From Chamaelirium japonicum (Eukaryota > Streptophyta > Magnoliopsida > Liliales > Melanthiaceae): a stretch of DNA of 64,000 bases. Shown piece by piece: positions 10,938 through 26,749 of the stretch. The DNA lies in contig OX393549.1 in NCBI GenBank assembly GCA_947650365.1, positions 13,255,073-13,319,072 of the forward strand. The letters run 5' to 3'. Position 1 is the stretch's first letter. Each line of letters begins with the position of its first letter. Made by a program: the position numbers and the translations under genes. Below the pieces are notes generated by a model, which had not been told where the DNA came from, ran no database searches, and saw nothing but the letters and a program-made list of their open reading frames with translations.

Positions 10938-13900
10938 CTTATGATTTTAGGGTATTTTTCGGAGGTAATGGCGAGGCTCTAAGAGGGTATTTTTGGGAGG
11001 AATGCTCGATCGTATATAATTTACTTAAGGTTGTCGGGTTGGGATTTAAAAAAAATATGGAGTGGTTTTGGCTCCCTAAATATAGAGAGTCTAGTAGCAA
11101 TCCCAAAAATAGAGAGCATATTGCGAGTCTCTTAGAGGGTATTTTAAGGAGGAGTGCTCGTTTGTATATAATTCACTTAAGGTTGTCGGATGGGGGTATA
11201 AAAAAAATATAGGGCAGTTTTGGCTCCCTTAACATAGGGAGTCTCGTAACAATCCCAAAAAAATAGAGAGTATATTGTGAGGCTCTTAGAGGATGTTTTA
11301 GGGAGGAGTGCTCGATTGTATATAATTTACTTAAGGTTATTGGGTGGGGGTTCAAAAAAAATATGGAGTGGTTTTGCCTCCCTAAATATAGGAAGTCTAG
11401 TAGCAATCCCAAAAATAAAGAGCATATTGCGAGGCTATTAGAGGGTGTTTTTGGAAAGAATGCTCAATTGTATTTAATTTACTTAAGGTTGTCGGGTGGG
11501 GGTTCAAAAAAATATGGAACGGTTTTGGCTCCCTAAATATAGGGTGTCTAGTAGCAATCCCAAAAATAGAGATCATATTAGGCACTTAGAGGGTATTTTA
11601 GGAAGGAGAGCTCGATTGTATATAATTTACTTAAGGTTGTCGGGTGGGGGTTCAAAAAAACTATAGAGCCGTTTTAGCTCCCTAAATATAAGGAGTTTGA
11701 TAGTAATCGCAAAAATAAAGAGACATATTACAAGGCTCTTAAAGGGTGTTTTAGGGAGGAGTGTTTGATTTATATATAATTTACTTATGATTTTAGTGTG
11801 TTTATGGGTGGCAATAACGAGGCTCTTAGAGGGTATTTTTGGAAGGAATACTCGATTGTGTATAATTTACTTAAAGTTGTCGGGTCGGTTCAAACAAAAT
11901 ATGGTGTGGTTTTAGCTTCATAAATAAAGAGAGTCCAATAGCAATCTCAAAAAATAAAGAGCATATTGCGAGGCTCTTAGAGAGTGTTTTAGGGAGGAGT
12001 GCTCGATTTATATAATTTACTTAAGGTTATCGGGTAGGGGTTCAAAAAAAAAATGGAGCGGTTTTGGCTCCTTCATTATAGGGAGTCTAGTAGTAATCCA
12101 AAAAAAAAGAAAAGCATATTGTGAGGCTCATATAGGGTATTTTAGGGAGAGTGCTTGATTTATATATAATTTACTTATGATTTTAGGGTATTTTTAGGAG
12201 GCAATGATGAGGCTCTTAGAGGGTGTTTTTGGGAGGAATGCTCGATCATATATAATTTACTAAAGTTTATCAGGTGGGGGTTCAAAAAAAATATAGAGTG
12301 GTTTTGGCTTCCTAAATATAGAGAGTCTAGTAGCAATCGCAAAAATAGATAGCATATTGCAAGGTTCTTAGAAAGTGTTTTAGGAAAGAGTGCTCGATTG
12401 TATATAATTTAGTTATAATTATTGGGTGGGAGCCTTGAGAAATTGGGAGCGATTTTTGCTTCCCTAATATAGGGAGTCTAGTAGCGATCCCAAAAATAAG
12501 GAGGCAATAGCGATGCTTATATAAGGTAATTTTGGGAGAAATACTCGATTGTATATAATTTACTTAAGTTTAACGGGTGGGGGTTCAAAAAAAATATATA
12601 GCGGTTTTAGCTCTCTAAAAATAGGAAGTCCAGTAGCAATACCAAAAATAAAGAGCATATTGCAAGGCTCTTAGCGGGTATTTTAGGAAGGAGTACTCGA
12701 TTGTATATAATTTACTTATGGTTGTCGGGTGGGCGTTCAAAAAAAATATAGAGCGGTTTTGGCTGCCTAAATATTGGGAGTTTAGTAGCAATCCCAAAAA
12801 GAGAAAGGTATATTGTGAGGCTCTTAGAGGGTGTTTTAGGGAGGAGTGCTTGATTTATAAATAATTTATTTATAATTTTAGGGTATTTTTGGGAGGCGAT
12901 GGTGAGGCTCTTAGAGGATGTTTTTGGGAGAAATACTCGATTGTACATAATTTAATTAATGTTGTCGGGTGTGGGTTCAAAAAAATATAGAGCGATTTTG
13001 GCTCCAGATATATAGGGAATTTAGTAGTAACCCCAAAAATAGAGAGCATATTATGAGGCTTTTAGAGGGTATTTTAGGGAGGAGTGCTTGATTGTATATA
13101 ATTTACTTAAGGTTGTTCAGTGGGGGATCAAAAAAAATATAGAGCAGTTTTGGCTCCCTAAATATACGGTGTCTTGTAGCAATCCCAAAAATAGATAGTG
13201 TATTGCGAGGCTATTAGAGGGTATTTTAGGGAGGAGTGCTCGATTGTATATAATTACTTAAGGTTATCAGGTGGGGGTTTAAAAAAAATACGGAGTGGTT
13301 TTGTCTCCCTAAATAAAGGTAGTCTAGTACTAATCTCCAAAATAGAGAGCATATTGCGTGGCTATTAGATGGCGTTTTTGGGAGGAATGCTCGATTGTAT
13401 ATAATTTACTTAAGGTAGTCGAGTAGGGGTTCAAAAAAATTATAGTGCGGTTTTGGCTCCCAAAATATAAGGAGTCTAGTAGTAATCCAAAAAATAGAAA
13501 GCATATTGCGAGGCTCTTAGAGAGTGTTTTAGGAAGGAGTTCTCGATTGTATATAATATACTTATAGTTATCGGGTGGGGGTTCAAAAAAAACATAGAAT
13601 GATTTTTGCTTCCTAAATATAAGAAGTCTAGTAGCAATCCCAAAAATAGAGAGGCATGTTGCGAGGCTCTTAGAGGGTGTTTTAGGGAGGAGTGCTTGAT
13701 TTATATATAATTTACTTATGATTTTAGGATATTTTTGGGAGGCAATGGTGAGGCTCTAAGATAGTGCTCTTTGGAGGAATTCTCGATTGTGTATAATTTA
13801 CTTAAAGTTGTCGGGTGGGGGTTTAAACAAAATATGGAACAAGTTTGGTTCCATAAATATAGAGAATCTAGTAGCAATCCCAAAAATAGAGAGTATATTA

Positions 13901-16900
13901 CAAGACTCTTAGAGGGTGTTTTAGGGAGGAGTGCTCAATTGTGTATAATTTACTTAAGGTTGTCGGGTGGGGGGTCAAAAAAATATAGAGCAGTCTTGAC
14001 TCATTAAATATAGGGAGTCTAGTAGAAATCCTAAAAATAGAGAGGCATATTGTGAGGCTCTTATAGGGTGTTTTAAGGAGGCGTGCTTTATTTATATATA
14101 ATTTACTTATGATTTTGGGTGTTTTTAGGAGGCAATGGCGAGGCACTTAGAGGGTATTTTTGGGAGGAATGTTCGATTGTATATAATTTACTTAAGGTTG
14201 ACAGGTGGGGGTTCAAGAAAAATATGGAGCGGTTTTGGCTCCCTAAATATAGGGAGTCTAGTAGCAATCTCAAAGATTGAAAGCATAATACGAGGCTTTT
14301 AGAGGGTATTTTCGGTAGGAGTGCTTGATTGTATAAAATTTACTTAAGATTGTTGGGTGTATTGAAAAAAAATATGTAGCGGTTTTGGCTACCTAAATAT
14401 AGGGAGTCAAGTTGCAATCCTAAAAATAGAAAGGCATAATACAAGGCTCATATAGGGTATTTTTGGGAAGAGTGCTTGATTTATATATAATTTACTTATG
14501 ATTTTAGGGTGTTTTTGGGAGGCAATGATGAGGCTTTTAGAGGGTGTTTTTGGGTGAAAGGCTCGATTGTATATAATTTACATAAGATTGTCGGGTGAGG
14601 GTTTGAAAAAAATATGGAGCAATTTTGGCACCCTAAATATAGGGAGTCTAGTAGCAATCCCAAAAATAAAGAGCATATTGTGAGGCTATTAGAGGGTGTT
14701 TTTGGGAGGAATACTCGATTGTATATAATTTAATTAAGGTTATCGGGTGGAGGTTCAAAAAAAATATGGAGTGGTTTTGACTCCCTAAATATAGGGAGTC
14801 TAGTAGCAATCCCAAAAATAGAGAGGCATATTACGAGGCTATTAGAGGGTATTTTAGGGAGGAGTACTTGATTTATATATAATTTATGTATTATTTTATG
14901 GTGTTTTTGGGTGGCAATGGCGAGGCTTTAAGAGGGTCTTTTAGGGAGGAATGCTCGATTGTATATAATTTACTTAAGGTTGTCGGGTGGGGGTTCAAAA
15001 AAATATGGAACGGTTTTGGCTCCCTAAATATAGGGAGTCTAGTAGCAATCCCAAAAATAGAGAGCATATTGCAAGGCTCTTAGAGGGTGTTTTAGGGAGG
15101 AGTGATCGATTGGATATAATTTAGTTATGATTATCGGGGTGGGAGCCTTGAGAAATTGGGTGCGATATTGGCTCCCCAAATATAGGGAGTCTAGTAGCGA
15201 TCCCAAAAATAAAGAGGCAATGGTGAGGCTCTTATAGGGTATTTTTGGGAGGAATACTCAATTATATATAATTTACTTAAGGTTGACGGGTAGGCGTTTA
15301 TATAAAATTGGAGCAATTTTGGCTCCCTAAATATAAAAGTCTAGTAGCAATCCCAAAAATAGAGTGTATATTGCGAGGCTCTTAGTGGGTGTTTTAGGGA
15401 AGAGTTCTCGATTGTATATAATTTACTGAAGGTTGTCAGGTGGGTATTTAAAAAAAATATGAAGCGGTTATAGTTCACTAAATATAGGGAGTTTGGTAGC
15501 AATCCAAAAAATAGAGAGGCATATTGCGAGGCTCTTAGAGGGGGTTTTTGGTAGGAATGCTCGATTGTATATAATTTACTTAAGGTTGCCGGGTGGTGGT
15601 TCAAAAAAATTATGGAGCGGTTTTGGGTCCCTAAATATTGGGAGTCTAGTAGTAATCCCAAAAATAGAGAGGATATTGCGAGGCTATTAGACGGTGTTTT
15701 TGTGAGGAATGCTCGACTGTATATAATTTACTTAAGGTTATCAAATAGGGTTTCAAAAAAAATATGGAGTTATTTTGGCTCTTTAAATATAGGGAGTCTA
15801 GTAGCAATCCCCAAAATAAAGAGCATATTGCGAGGCTCTTAGAGAGTGTTTTGGGGAGAAGTGCTCGATTGTATATAATTTACTTAAGGTTATTTGATGG
15901 GGGTTCAAAAAAAATATTGAGCTGTTTTAGTTCCCTAAATATAGGGAATCTAGTAGCAATCCCAACAATAAAGAGGCATATTGCGAGTCTCTTAGTGGGT
16001 GTTTTAGGGAGGAGTGCTAGATTTATATATAATTTACTTATGATTTTAGGGTTTTTTTGGGAGGCAATGGCAAGGCTCTTAGAGGGTGTTTTTGGGAGGA
16101 ATGCTCGATTGTGTATAATTTACTTAAGGTTGTCGGGTTGGGGTTAAAAAAAAATATGGAGCGATTTTGGTTCCCTAAATATAGGAAGTCTAGTAGCAAT
16201 CCCAAAAAATAGAGAGCATGTTGCAAGGCTCTTAGAGGGTGTTATAGGGAGTACTACTCGACTATTTATAATTTACTTAAGGTTGTCGGGTGGAGGTTCA
16301 AAAAAAATATAGATCAATTTTGGCTCTTGAAATATAGAGAGCCTAGTAGTAATGCCAAAAATTAAGTGGCATATTGCGAGGCTCTTTTAGGATATTTTAG
16401 GGAGGAGTACTTTATTTATATATAATTTATTTATAATTTTAGGGTGTTTTTGGGAGGCAATGGTGAGGCTCTTATAGGGTGTTTTTGGGAGGAATGCTCG
16501 ATGGTATATAATTTACTTAAGTTTTACGGGTGGGGTTTTAAAAAAAATATGGAGCGGTTTTCGATCCCTAAATATCAGGAGTCTAGTAGCAATCCCAAAA
16601 ATAGAGAGCATATTGTGAGACTCTTAAAGGGTGTTTTAGGGAGGACTGCTCGATTGTATATAATTTACTTAAGGTTATCGGGTGGGCATTCAAAAACTAT
16701 ATGGATTGGTTTTGGCTACCTAAATATAGGGAGTCTAGTAGCAATCCCAAAAATAGAATGGCATATTGCGAGGCTCTTAGAGGGTGTTTTTAAGGAGGAG
16801 TGCTTGATTTATATATAATTTACTTATGATTTTTGGGTGTTTTTGGGAGGCAATGGCAAGGCTCTTAGAGGATATTTTTGGGAGGAATGCTCGATTATAT

Positions 16901-19900
16901 ATAATTTACTTAATATCATCGAGTGGGGATTCAAAAATAATATGGAGCAGTTTTGGCTTCCTAAATATATAGAGTCTAGTAGTAATCCAAAAAATAGGGA
17001 GCATATTGCGAGGCTCTTAGAGGGTGTTTTAGGGAGGAGTGCTCGATTGTATATTTTTAACTTAAGGTTGTCAGGTAGGGGTTCAAAAAAAATATTGTGC
17101 TATTTTGACTCCCTAAATATAGAAAGTCTAGTAGCAATCCCAAAAACAGAGAGCAAATTACGAGGCTCTTAGAGGGAATTTTAGGAAGGAGTGCTCGATT
17201 ATGTATAATTTACTTTAAGATAATGGGTGGGAGTTTAAAAAAAATATTGAGCAGTTTTGGCTTCGTAAATATAGGGAGTCTAGCATCAATCCCAAAAATA
17301 GAGAGGCATATTGCGAGGCTATTAGAGGGTATATTAGGGAGGAGCACTTGATTTATATATAATTTACTTATGATGTTAGAATATTTTTGAGAGGCGATGG
17401 TGAGACTTTTAGAGGGTGTTTTTGGGAGGAATACTCAATTGTATATAATTTACTCAAGATTATTTGATGAGGGTTAAAAAAAATATATGGAGTGATTTTG
17501 TCTCTCTAAATATAAGGAGTTCAGTAGTAATCCCAAAAATAGAGAGCATATTGCAAGGCTCTTAAAGTGTGTTTTAGGGAGGAGTGCTTGATTGTATATA
17601 ATTTAGTTATGATTATCGGGTAAGAGCCTTGATAAATTTGGAGCAATTTTGGCCCCCCAAATATAGGGAGTCTAGTAGCGATCCCAAAAATATAAAGGCA
17701 ATGGCGAGGCTCTTAGAGGGTATTTTTAGGAGGAATGCTCGATTGTATATAATTTACTTATTGTTACCGGGTGGGGGTTCAAAAAGAGAGAATATTACTA
17801 GGTTCTTAGAGGGTATTTTAGGAAGGAGTGCTTGATTTATATATAATTTTATTTATAATTTTAGTTTATTTTTAGGCGGCAATGGCGAGGCTCTCAGAGG
17901 GTGTTTTTGGGAGGATTGCTCAATTATATATAATTCACATAAAGTTGTCAGGTTTTGGCTCCCTAAATATAGGGAGTCTACTAGCAATCCCAAAAATAGA
18001 GAGCATATTGCGAGGATCTTAGAGAGTATTTTAAAATAGAGTGTTTGATTTTATATAATTTACTTAAAGTTGTAGGGTGGGCGTTCAAAAAAAAATATGG
18101 AGCGGTTTTAGCTCCCTAAATATAGGGAGTCTAGTAGCAATTCTAAAAATATCGAGCAAATTTTGAGGCTATTAGAGGGTGTTTTTGGAAGGAATACTTG
18201 ATTATATAAAATTTTCTTAAGGTTGTCGGTGGTGGTTCAAAAAATATATGGAGTGGTTTTGGCTTCCAAAATATCGAGAGTCTAGTAGCAATCCCAGAAA
18301 TAGAGAGCATATTATGAAGCTCTTATAGGGTGTTTTAGGGAGGAGTACTCGATTGTATATAATTTACTTAATATTACCGGGTAGGCATTCAAAAAAAATA
18401 TAGAGCGGTTTTGGCTACCTGAATATAGGGAGTCTAGTAGGAATCCCAAAAATTGAAAGGCATATGGCGAGCCTCTTAGATGGTATTTTAGGGAGGAGTT
18501 CTTGATTTATATATAATTTACTTATGATTTTAGGGTATTTTTGGGAGGTAATTATGAGGCTCTTAGAGGATGTTTTTGGGAGGAATACTCGATTGTATAT
18601 AATTTACTTAAGGTTGTCGGGTGGGGGTTCAAAAAAAATATAGAATATTTTTGGCTCCATAAATATAAGCAATCCCAAAAATAGATAGCATAATACGAGG
18701 CTCTTAGAGGGTATTTTAGGGAGGAGTGCTCGATTGTATATAATTAACTTAAGATTGTCCAGTGGGGGTTCAAAAAAAGTATGGAGTGGTTTTGACTCCC
18801 TAAATATAGGGAGTCTAGTAGTAATCCCAAAAATAGAAAGAATATTACGAGGCTCTTAGAGAGTATTTTAGGGAGGAGTGCTCGTTTGTATATAATTTAC
18901 TTATAGTTATCGGGTGGGGGTTCAAAAAAAATATGGAGCAGTTTTGCCTCCCTAAATATAGAGAGTCTAGTAGCAATCCCAAAAATAGAGAACATATTGC
19001 GAGGCTATTATATGGTGTTTCTGGGAGAATTGTTCGATTGTATATAATTTACTTAAGGTTGTCGGGTGGGGGTTCAAAAAAAATATAGAGCGATATTGGC
19101 TCCCTAAATATAGAGAGTCTAGTAGCAATCTCAAAAATAGAGCATATTGTGAGGCTCTTACAGGGTGTTTTAGAAAGGAGTTCTTGATTGTATATAATTT
19201 ACTTATGGTTGTCGGGTGGGGGTTCAAAAATAATATGGAGCAATTTTGGCTCCCTAAATATATAGAGTATAGTTATAATCCCAAAAATAGAGAGGCATAT
19301 TACGAGGCTCTTAAGGGGTGTTTTAGGGAGGAGTGCTTGATTTATATATAATTTACTTATTATTTTTTGGTATTTTTGGGAGGCAATGGCGAGGCTCTTA
19401 GAGGGTGTTTTTAGGAGGAATGCTCGATTGTGTATAATTTACTTAAGGTTGTAGGGTGGGGGTTCAAACAAAATATAGAGCAGTTTTGGCTCCCTAAATA
19501 TAGGGAGTCTAGTTGCAATCCCAAAAAATAGGAGCATATTATGAGGCTCTTAGAGGGTGTTTTAGGAAAGAGTGCTCAATTGTATATAATTTACTTAAAG
19601 TTATTGAGTAAGGGTTCAAAAAAAATATAGAGCGGTTTTGGCTTTTTAATTATAGGAAGTCTAGTAGCAATCCGAAAAATAGAGAGGCATATTCCGAGGC
19701 TCTTATAGGGAGTTTTAAGGAGGTGTGCTTGATTTATATATAATTTAATTTTGATTTTTGGTTGTTTTTGGGAGGCAATGGCGAGGTTCTTAGAGGGTGT
19801 TTTTGGGATGAGTACTCGATTGTATATAATTTACTTAAAGTTGACGGGTGGGGTTTAAAAAAATATGAAGCAGTTTTGGCTCCCTAAATATAGGTAGCCT

Positions 19901-22900
19901 AGTAGTAATCCCAAAAATAAAGAGCATAGTACCAGGCTCTTAGTAGGTGTTTTAGAAAGGAGTGCTCGATTGTATATAATTTACTTAAGGTTGTAGGGTG
20001 GGCGCTAAAAAAAAATATGGAGTGTTTTTAGCTATCTAAATATAGGAAGTCTAGTAGCAATCCCAAAAATAGAAATGCATATTGCAAGTCTCTTAGAGGG
20101 TGTTTAAGGGAGGAGTGCTTGATTTATATATAAATTTTTTATAATTTAAAGGTATTTTTGGGAGGCAATGGTGAGGCTCTTCGAGGGTATTTTTAGGAGG
20201 AATGCTGGATTGTATATAATTTAAATAAGGTTGTGGGGTGGGAGTTCAAAAAAAATATAGAGCGATTTTGGCTCCTTGAATATTGGGAGTCTAGTAGCAA
20301 TCCTAAAAATAGAGAGCATATTTTGAGTCTCTTAGAGGGTGTTTTAGAGAGGAGTGCTCGATTGTATAAAATTCACTTAAGGTTGTCGGGTGGGGGTTAA
20401 AAAAAAGATGGGACGATTTTGGCTCCCTAAATATAGGGAGTCTTGTAGTAATCCAAAAAATAAAGAGCATATTACAAGGCTCTTAGAGGGTATTTTAGGG
20501 AGGAGTGCTCGATTGTATATAATTTATATAAGGTTGTGAGGTGGGGGTTCAAAATAAATATAGAGCGGTTTTGGCTCTCTAAATATATGGAGTCTAGTAG
20601 CAATCCCAAAAATAGAGAGCATATTGTGAGGCTACTAGATAGTGTTTTTAAAAGGAATGCTCGATTGTATATAATTTACTTAAGGTTATCGGGTGGGGGT
20701 TCAAAATTAATATGGAGCGATTTTGGCTCCCTAAATATTTGGATTCTAGAAGAAATCCCAAAAATAGAGAGGTATATTGCGAGGCTCTTAAAGGTTGTTT
20801 TAGGGAGGAGTGCTTGATTTATATATAATTTACTTATGATTTTAGAGTATTTTTGGAAGGCAATGGCGAGGCTCTTAGAAGGTGTTTTTGGGAAGAATGC
20901 TCGATTGTGTATAATTTACTTAAGGTTGTCGGGTAGGGGCTTAAACAAAATATAGAGCAGTTTTGGCTCCCTAAATATAGGGAGACTAGTATCAATCCAA
21001 AAAAATGAGAGAGCATATTACGAGACTCTTAGAGAGTGTTTTAGAGATGAGTGCTCGATTGTATATAATTTACTTAAGGTTGTCGGGTGGGGTTTCCAAA
21101 AAAATATAGAGCAATTTTTGCTCCTTAAATATAGGAAGTCTAGTAGCAATCCTAAAAATAGAGAGGCATATTGTGAGGCTCTTAGAGGGTATTTTAGGAA
21201 GAAATGCTTTATTTATATATAATTTACTTATGATTTTATAGAGTTTTTAGGAGGCAATGGCGAAGCTTTTAGAGTATGTTTTTTGGAGGAATGCTCGATT
21301 ATATATAATTTAGTAAAGGTTGTTAGGTGGGGGTTCAACAAAAATATTGAGTGATTTTGGCTCCGTAAATATTGGGAGTCTAGTAGCAATCCCAAAAATA
21401 GAGAGCATATTGCGAGACTCTTAGAAAGTATTTTAGGAAAAAGTACTCGATTGTATATAATTTACTTATGATTATCATATGGGAGCCTTGAGAAATTGGG
21501 AATGATTTTCACTCCCCGAATATAGGGAGTCTAGTAGCGATCCCAAAAATAAGAAGGCAATGGCGAGGCTCATATAAGGTGTTTTTGGGATGAATGCTCA
21601 ATTGTATATAATTTACTTAAGATTGATGGGTAAGGGTTCAAAAAAAATATGGTTCGGTTTTGGCTCCCTAAATATAGAGAGTCTAGTAGTATTCCCAAAA
21701 ATAGAGAGCATATTGTGTGGCTCTTATAGGGTATTTTAGGGAGGAGTGCTAGATTGTATATATTTCACTTAAGGTTTTCTGGTGGGGGTTCAAAAAAAAT
21801 ATGGAGCGATTTTGGCTCCCTAAATATAGGGAGTCTAGTGGCAATCCCAAAAATATAGAGTATATTGCAAGGCTCTTAAATGGTATTTTAGGGAAGAGTG
21901 CTCGATTAAATATAATTTACTTAAGGTTATCGGGTGGGGGTTAAAAAAAAAATGAAGCGGTTTTTCCACCCTAAATATAGGGTGTCTAGTAGCAATTCCA
22001 AAAATAGAGAGCATATTGTGAGGCTATTAGATGGTGTTTTTGAGTGGAATGCTTGATTATATATAATTTACTTAAGGTTGTTGGGTGGGGATTCAAAAAA
22101 AATATGGAGCTATTTTTGCTCCCTAAATATAGGGAGTCAAGTATCAATCCCAAAAATACAAAGCATATTGCGAGGCTCTTAGAGGGTGTTTTAGGAAGGA
22201 GTGCTCGATTGTATATAATTTACTTATGGTTGTCAAGTGGGGGTTCAAAAACAATATGGAGCGATTTTGGCTTCGTAAATATAGAGAGTTTAGTAGCAAT
22301 CCCTAAAATAAAGAGGCATGTTTCGAGGCTCTTAGAGGGTGTTTTAGGGAGGAGTGCTTGATTTATATATAATTTACTGATTATTTACGGGTGTTTTTGG
22401 GAGGCAATGGCGAGGCTCTTAGAGGGTGTTTTTAGGAGGAGTGCTCGATTGTGTCTAATTTACTTAAGGTTGACGCGAGAGGGGGGGGGGGAAATAAGGA
22501 GTAGTTTTGGCTCCCTAAATATAGAGAGTCTAGTAGCAATTCCAAAAAATAGAAAGTATATTGCGAGGCTCTTAGGGGGTCGTTTAGGGAGGAGTAGTCA
22601 ATTGTATATAATTTACTTAAGGTTATCGGTTGCGGGTTAAAAAAAAATATAGAGCGGTATTGACTCTTTAAATATAGGTAGTCTAGTAGAAATCCTAAAA
22701 CTAGAGAGGCATATTGCAAGACTCTTATATGGTGTTTTAGAGAGGAGTGCTTTATTTATATATAATTTACTTATGATTTTTGGTTACTTTTGGGAGGCTA
22801 TGGCGAGGCTCTTAGAAAGTGTTTTTAGGAGAAATGCTCAATTGTATATAATTTACTTAAGGTTGATGGTTGGGGGTTCAAAAAAAAAAGGATCGGTTTT

Positions 22901-25900
22901 GGCTCCCTAAATATAGGGTGTCTAGTAGCAATCCCAAAAATAAAGAGCATATTACGAGGCTTTTAGAGGGTGTTTTAGGGAGGAGTGCTCGATTCCATGT
23001 AATTTACTTAAGGTTGTCGGTTGGGCATTCAAAAAAAATATAGAGTGATTTTAGCTACCTAAATATAGGGGGACTAGTTGCATTCCCAAAAATAGAAAGA
23101 CATACAGTGAGGCTCTTATAGGGTGTTTTAGGGAGGTGTGCATGATTTATATATAATTTACTTAAGATTTTAAGATGTTTTTGGAAGGCAATGACAAGGC
23201 TCTTAGAGGGTGTTTTTAGGATGAGTGCTCGAAAAAAATATGGAGTGATTTTGGCTACCTAAATATAGGGATTCTAGTAGTAATCCCAAAAATAGAGAGC
23301 ATATTATGAGGTTCTTAGAGAGTGTTTTAGGGAGGAGTACTTAATTATATATAATTCAATTAAGATTATTGGGTGAGGGATCAATAAAAATATGGAGCAG
23401 TTTTGGGTCCCTAAATATAGGGAGTCTAGTAGTAATTACAAACATATAGAGCATATTGTGAGGCTCTTAGATGGTATTTTAGAGAGGAGTGCATGATTGT
23501 ATATAATTTACTTAAGATTATCGGGTACGGATTCAAAAAAAATATGAAATGATTTTTACTCCCTAAATATAGAGAGTCTAGTAGAAATCCCAAAAATATA
23601 GAGGCATATTGCGAGGCACTTAGAGGGTGTTTTAGGGAGGAGTGCTTGATTTATATATAATTTATTTATGATTTTAGGGTGTTTTTGGGAGGGAACGGCG
23701 AGGCTTTTAGAAGGTGTTTTTGGGAGGAATGCTCTATTGTATATAATTTACTTAAGGTTGTCGGGTGGTCGTTCAAAAAAAATATGGAACAGTTTTGGCA
23801 CCCTAAATATAATGAATCTAGTAGCAATCCCAATAACAGAAAGCATATTGCGTGGCTCTTAGAGGGTGTTTTAGGAAGGAGTGCTCGATTGTATATAATT
23901 TACTGATGGTTATCGAGTGGACATTCAAAAAAAATATAGAGCAACTTTGGTTCACTAAATATAGGGAGTCTGGTAGCAATCCCAAAAATAGAGAGGCATA
24001 TTGCGAGTTTCTTAGAGGATGTTTTTAGAAGAAATGCTCAATTATATATAATTTACTAAAGGTTATCGAGTGGGGATTCAATGAAATTATTGAGCGGTTT
24101 TGGCTTACTAAATATAGGGAGTCTAGTAGCAATCCAAAAAATAGAGAGCATATTGCGAGGTTATTAGAGGATATTTTTGGGAGGAATGCTCGACTGTATA
24201 TAATTTACTTAAGGTTATCGGGTAGGGGTTCAAAAAAAATATAGAGTGGTTTTGGATCTCTAAATATAGAGAGTCTAGTAGTAATCTCCAAAATAGATAA
24301 CATATTGTCAGGCTCTTAGAGTGTTTTTTAGGAAAGAGTGCTCAATTGTATATTATTTACTTAAGGTTATCAGGTGGGGGTTCAAAAAAAATATTGAGCG
24401 ATTTTGGCTCCTTAAATATAGGGAGTCTAGTAGCAGTCCAAAAAATAGAGAACATATTGCAAGGCACTTAGAGGGTGTTTTAGGGAGGAATGCTCGATTG
24501 TATATAATTTATTTAAGGTTATCGGGTGGGGGTTCAAAAAAATTATAGAGCAGTTTTGGCTCCTTTATTATAGGGAGTTTAATAGCGATCCTAAAAATAA
24601 GGAGGCAATGGCGAGGCATATATATGGTATTTTTGGGATAAATGCTTGATTGTATATAATTACTTAAGGTTAACGGGTGGGGGTTAAAAAAATATAGAGT
24701 ATTTTTGGCTCCCTAAATATAGGGAGTCTAGTAGCACTCCCAAAAATAGAGAGCATATTGCAAGTCTTTTAGTGGGTATTTTATGGAGGACTGCTCGATT
24801 GTATATAATTTACTTATGGTTATCGGGCGGGCGTTCAAAAAAAATATGGATCGATTTTGGCCACTTAAATATATGGAGTCTAGTAGTAATCGCAAAAATA
24901 GTAAGGCATATTGCGAGGCTCTTAGAGGGTGTTTTGGGGAGGAGTGCTTGATTTATATATAATTTACTTATGATTTTAATATATTTTTAGGTGGCAATGT
25001 CAAGGCACTAAGAGGGTGTTTTTGGGAGGAATGCTCGATTATGTATAATTTATTTAAGGTTGTCAAGTTGGGGTTCAAAAAAAATATACAGCGGTTTTGG
25101 TTCCCAAAATATAGAGAGTCTAGTAGCAATCCCAAAAATAGAGAGCATATTACGAGGCTCTTAGAGGGTATTTTGGGAAGGAGTGCTCGATTGTATATAA
25201 TTTATTTTAGATTGTCAGGTTGGGGTTCAAAAAAATATGGAACGGTTTTGGCTTCCTAAATATTAAGAGTCTAGTAGCAATCCCAAAAATAGAGAGCATA
25301 TTATGAGGCACTTATAGGGTATTTTAGGAAGGAGTACTCAATTGTATATGATTTACTTAAGGTTATCGGGTGGGGGTTCAAAAAGAATATGGAGCGGTTT
25401 TGGATAGCTAAATAAAGGTAGTCTAGTAGCAATCCCAAAAATAGAGGGTATATTGCGAGGTTTTTAGAGGATATTTTTGGAAGGAATACTCGATTGTATA
25501 TAATTTACTTAAGTTTATCGGGTGGGGGTTCAAAAAAAGAATGGAGCGGTTTTGGCTCCCTAAATATTAGGAGTCTAGTAGCAATCCCAAAAATATGGAG
25601 GCATATTGCAAGGCTCTTAGAGGGTGTTTTAGGGAGGAGTGCTTAATTTTGAGGGTGTTTTTAGAAGGAGTTGTCGATTGTATATAATTTACTTATGGTT
25701 ATCGGGTTGGAGTTAAAAAATAATATGGAGTGATTTTGTCTCCCTAAATATAGGGAGTCTATTGCGAGGCTCTTAAAGTGTGTTTTAGGGAGGGGTTCTC
25801 GATTGTATATAATTTAGTTATGATTATCGGGTGGGAGCCTTGAGAAATTAGGAGTGATTTTGGCTTCCCAAATATAGGGAATCTAGTAGTAATCCCAAAA

Positions 25901-26749
25901 ATAATCAGGCAATAGCGAGGCTCTTATAGGGTGTTTTTGGGAAGAATACTTGATTGTATGTAATTTACTTAAGGTTAACGGGTGGGGGTTCAAAAAGAAT
26001 ATAGAGCGGTTTTGATTCCTTAAATATAGGGAGTCTAATAGCAATCCTAAAAATATAGAGAATATTTCAAGGCTCTTAGAGGGTGTTTAAGGGAGGAGTG
26101 CTCGATTGTATATAATTTACTTAAGGTTATTGGGTGGGTGTTCAAAAAAAATATGGAGTGATTTTTGGCTACCTAAATATAGGGAGTCTAGTAGCAATCC
26201 CAAAAATAGAAAGGCATATTACAAGGCTCGTAGAGGGCATTTTATGGAGGAGTACTTGATTTATATATAATTTATTTATGATTTTAGGGTATTTTTGGGA
26301 GGCAATAGTGAGGCTCTTAGAGGGTGTTTTTGGGAGGAATGCTCGATTGTATATAATTTACTTAAGGTTATCGGGTGGGGATTCAAAAAAAATAAAGAGC
26401 GGTTTTGGCTCTCTAAATATAGGGAATCTGGTAGCAATCCCAAAAATAAAGAGCATATTACGAGGCACTTAGAGGGTATTTTAGGAAGGAGTGCTCGATT
26501 ATATATAATTCACTTAAGGTTGTCCGTTGAGGGTTCAAAAAAAATATGAAACGATTTTGGCTCCCTAAATATAGGGAGTATAGTAGCAATCCCAAAAATA
26601 AAAAGCATATTTCGAGGCTCTTAGAGGGTATTTAAGGGAGGAGTGCTCGATTATATATAATTTACTTAAGATTGTCGGGTGAGGGTTCAAAAAAAATATG
26701 GAGCAGTTTTGTCTCCCTAAATATAGGGAGTCTAGTAGCAATCCTAAAA

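Noticed and set aside
22484..22494. A G-run in one unit as a functional quadruplex element.
   Set aside because: It is a single homopolymer expansion in one unit, not shared by neighbouring units.
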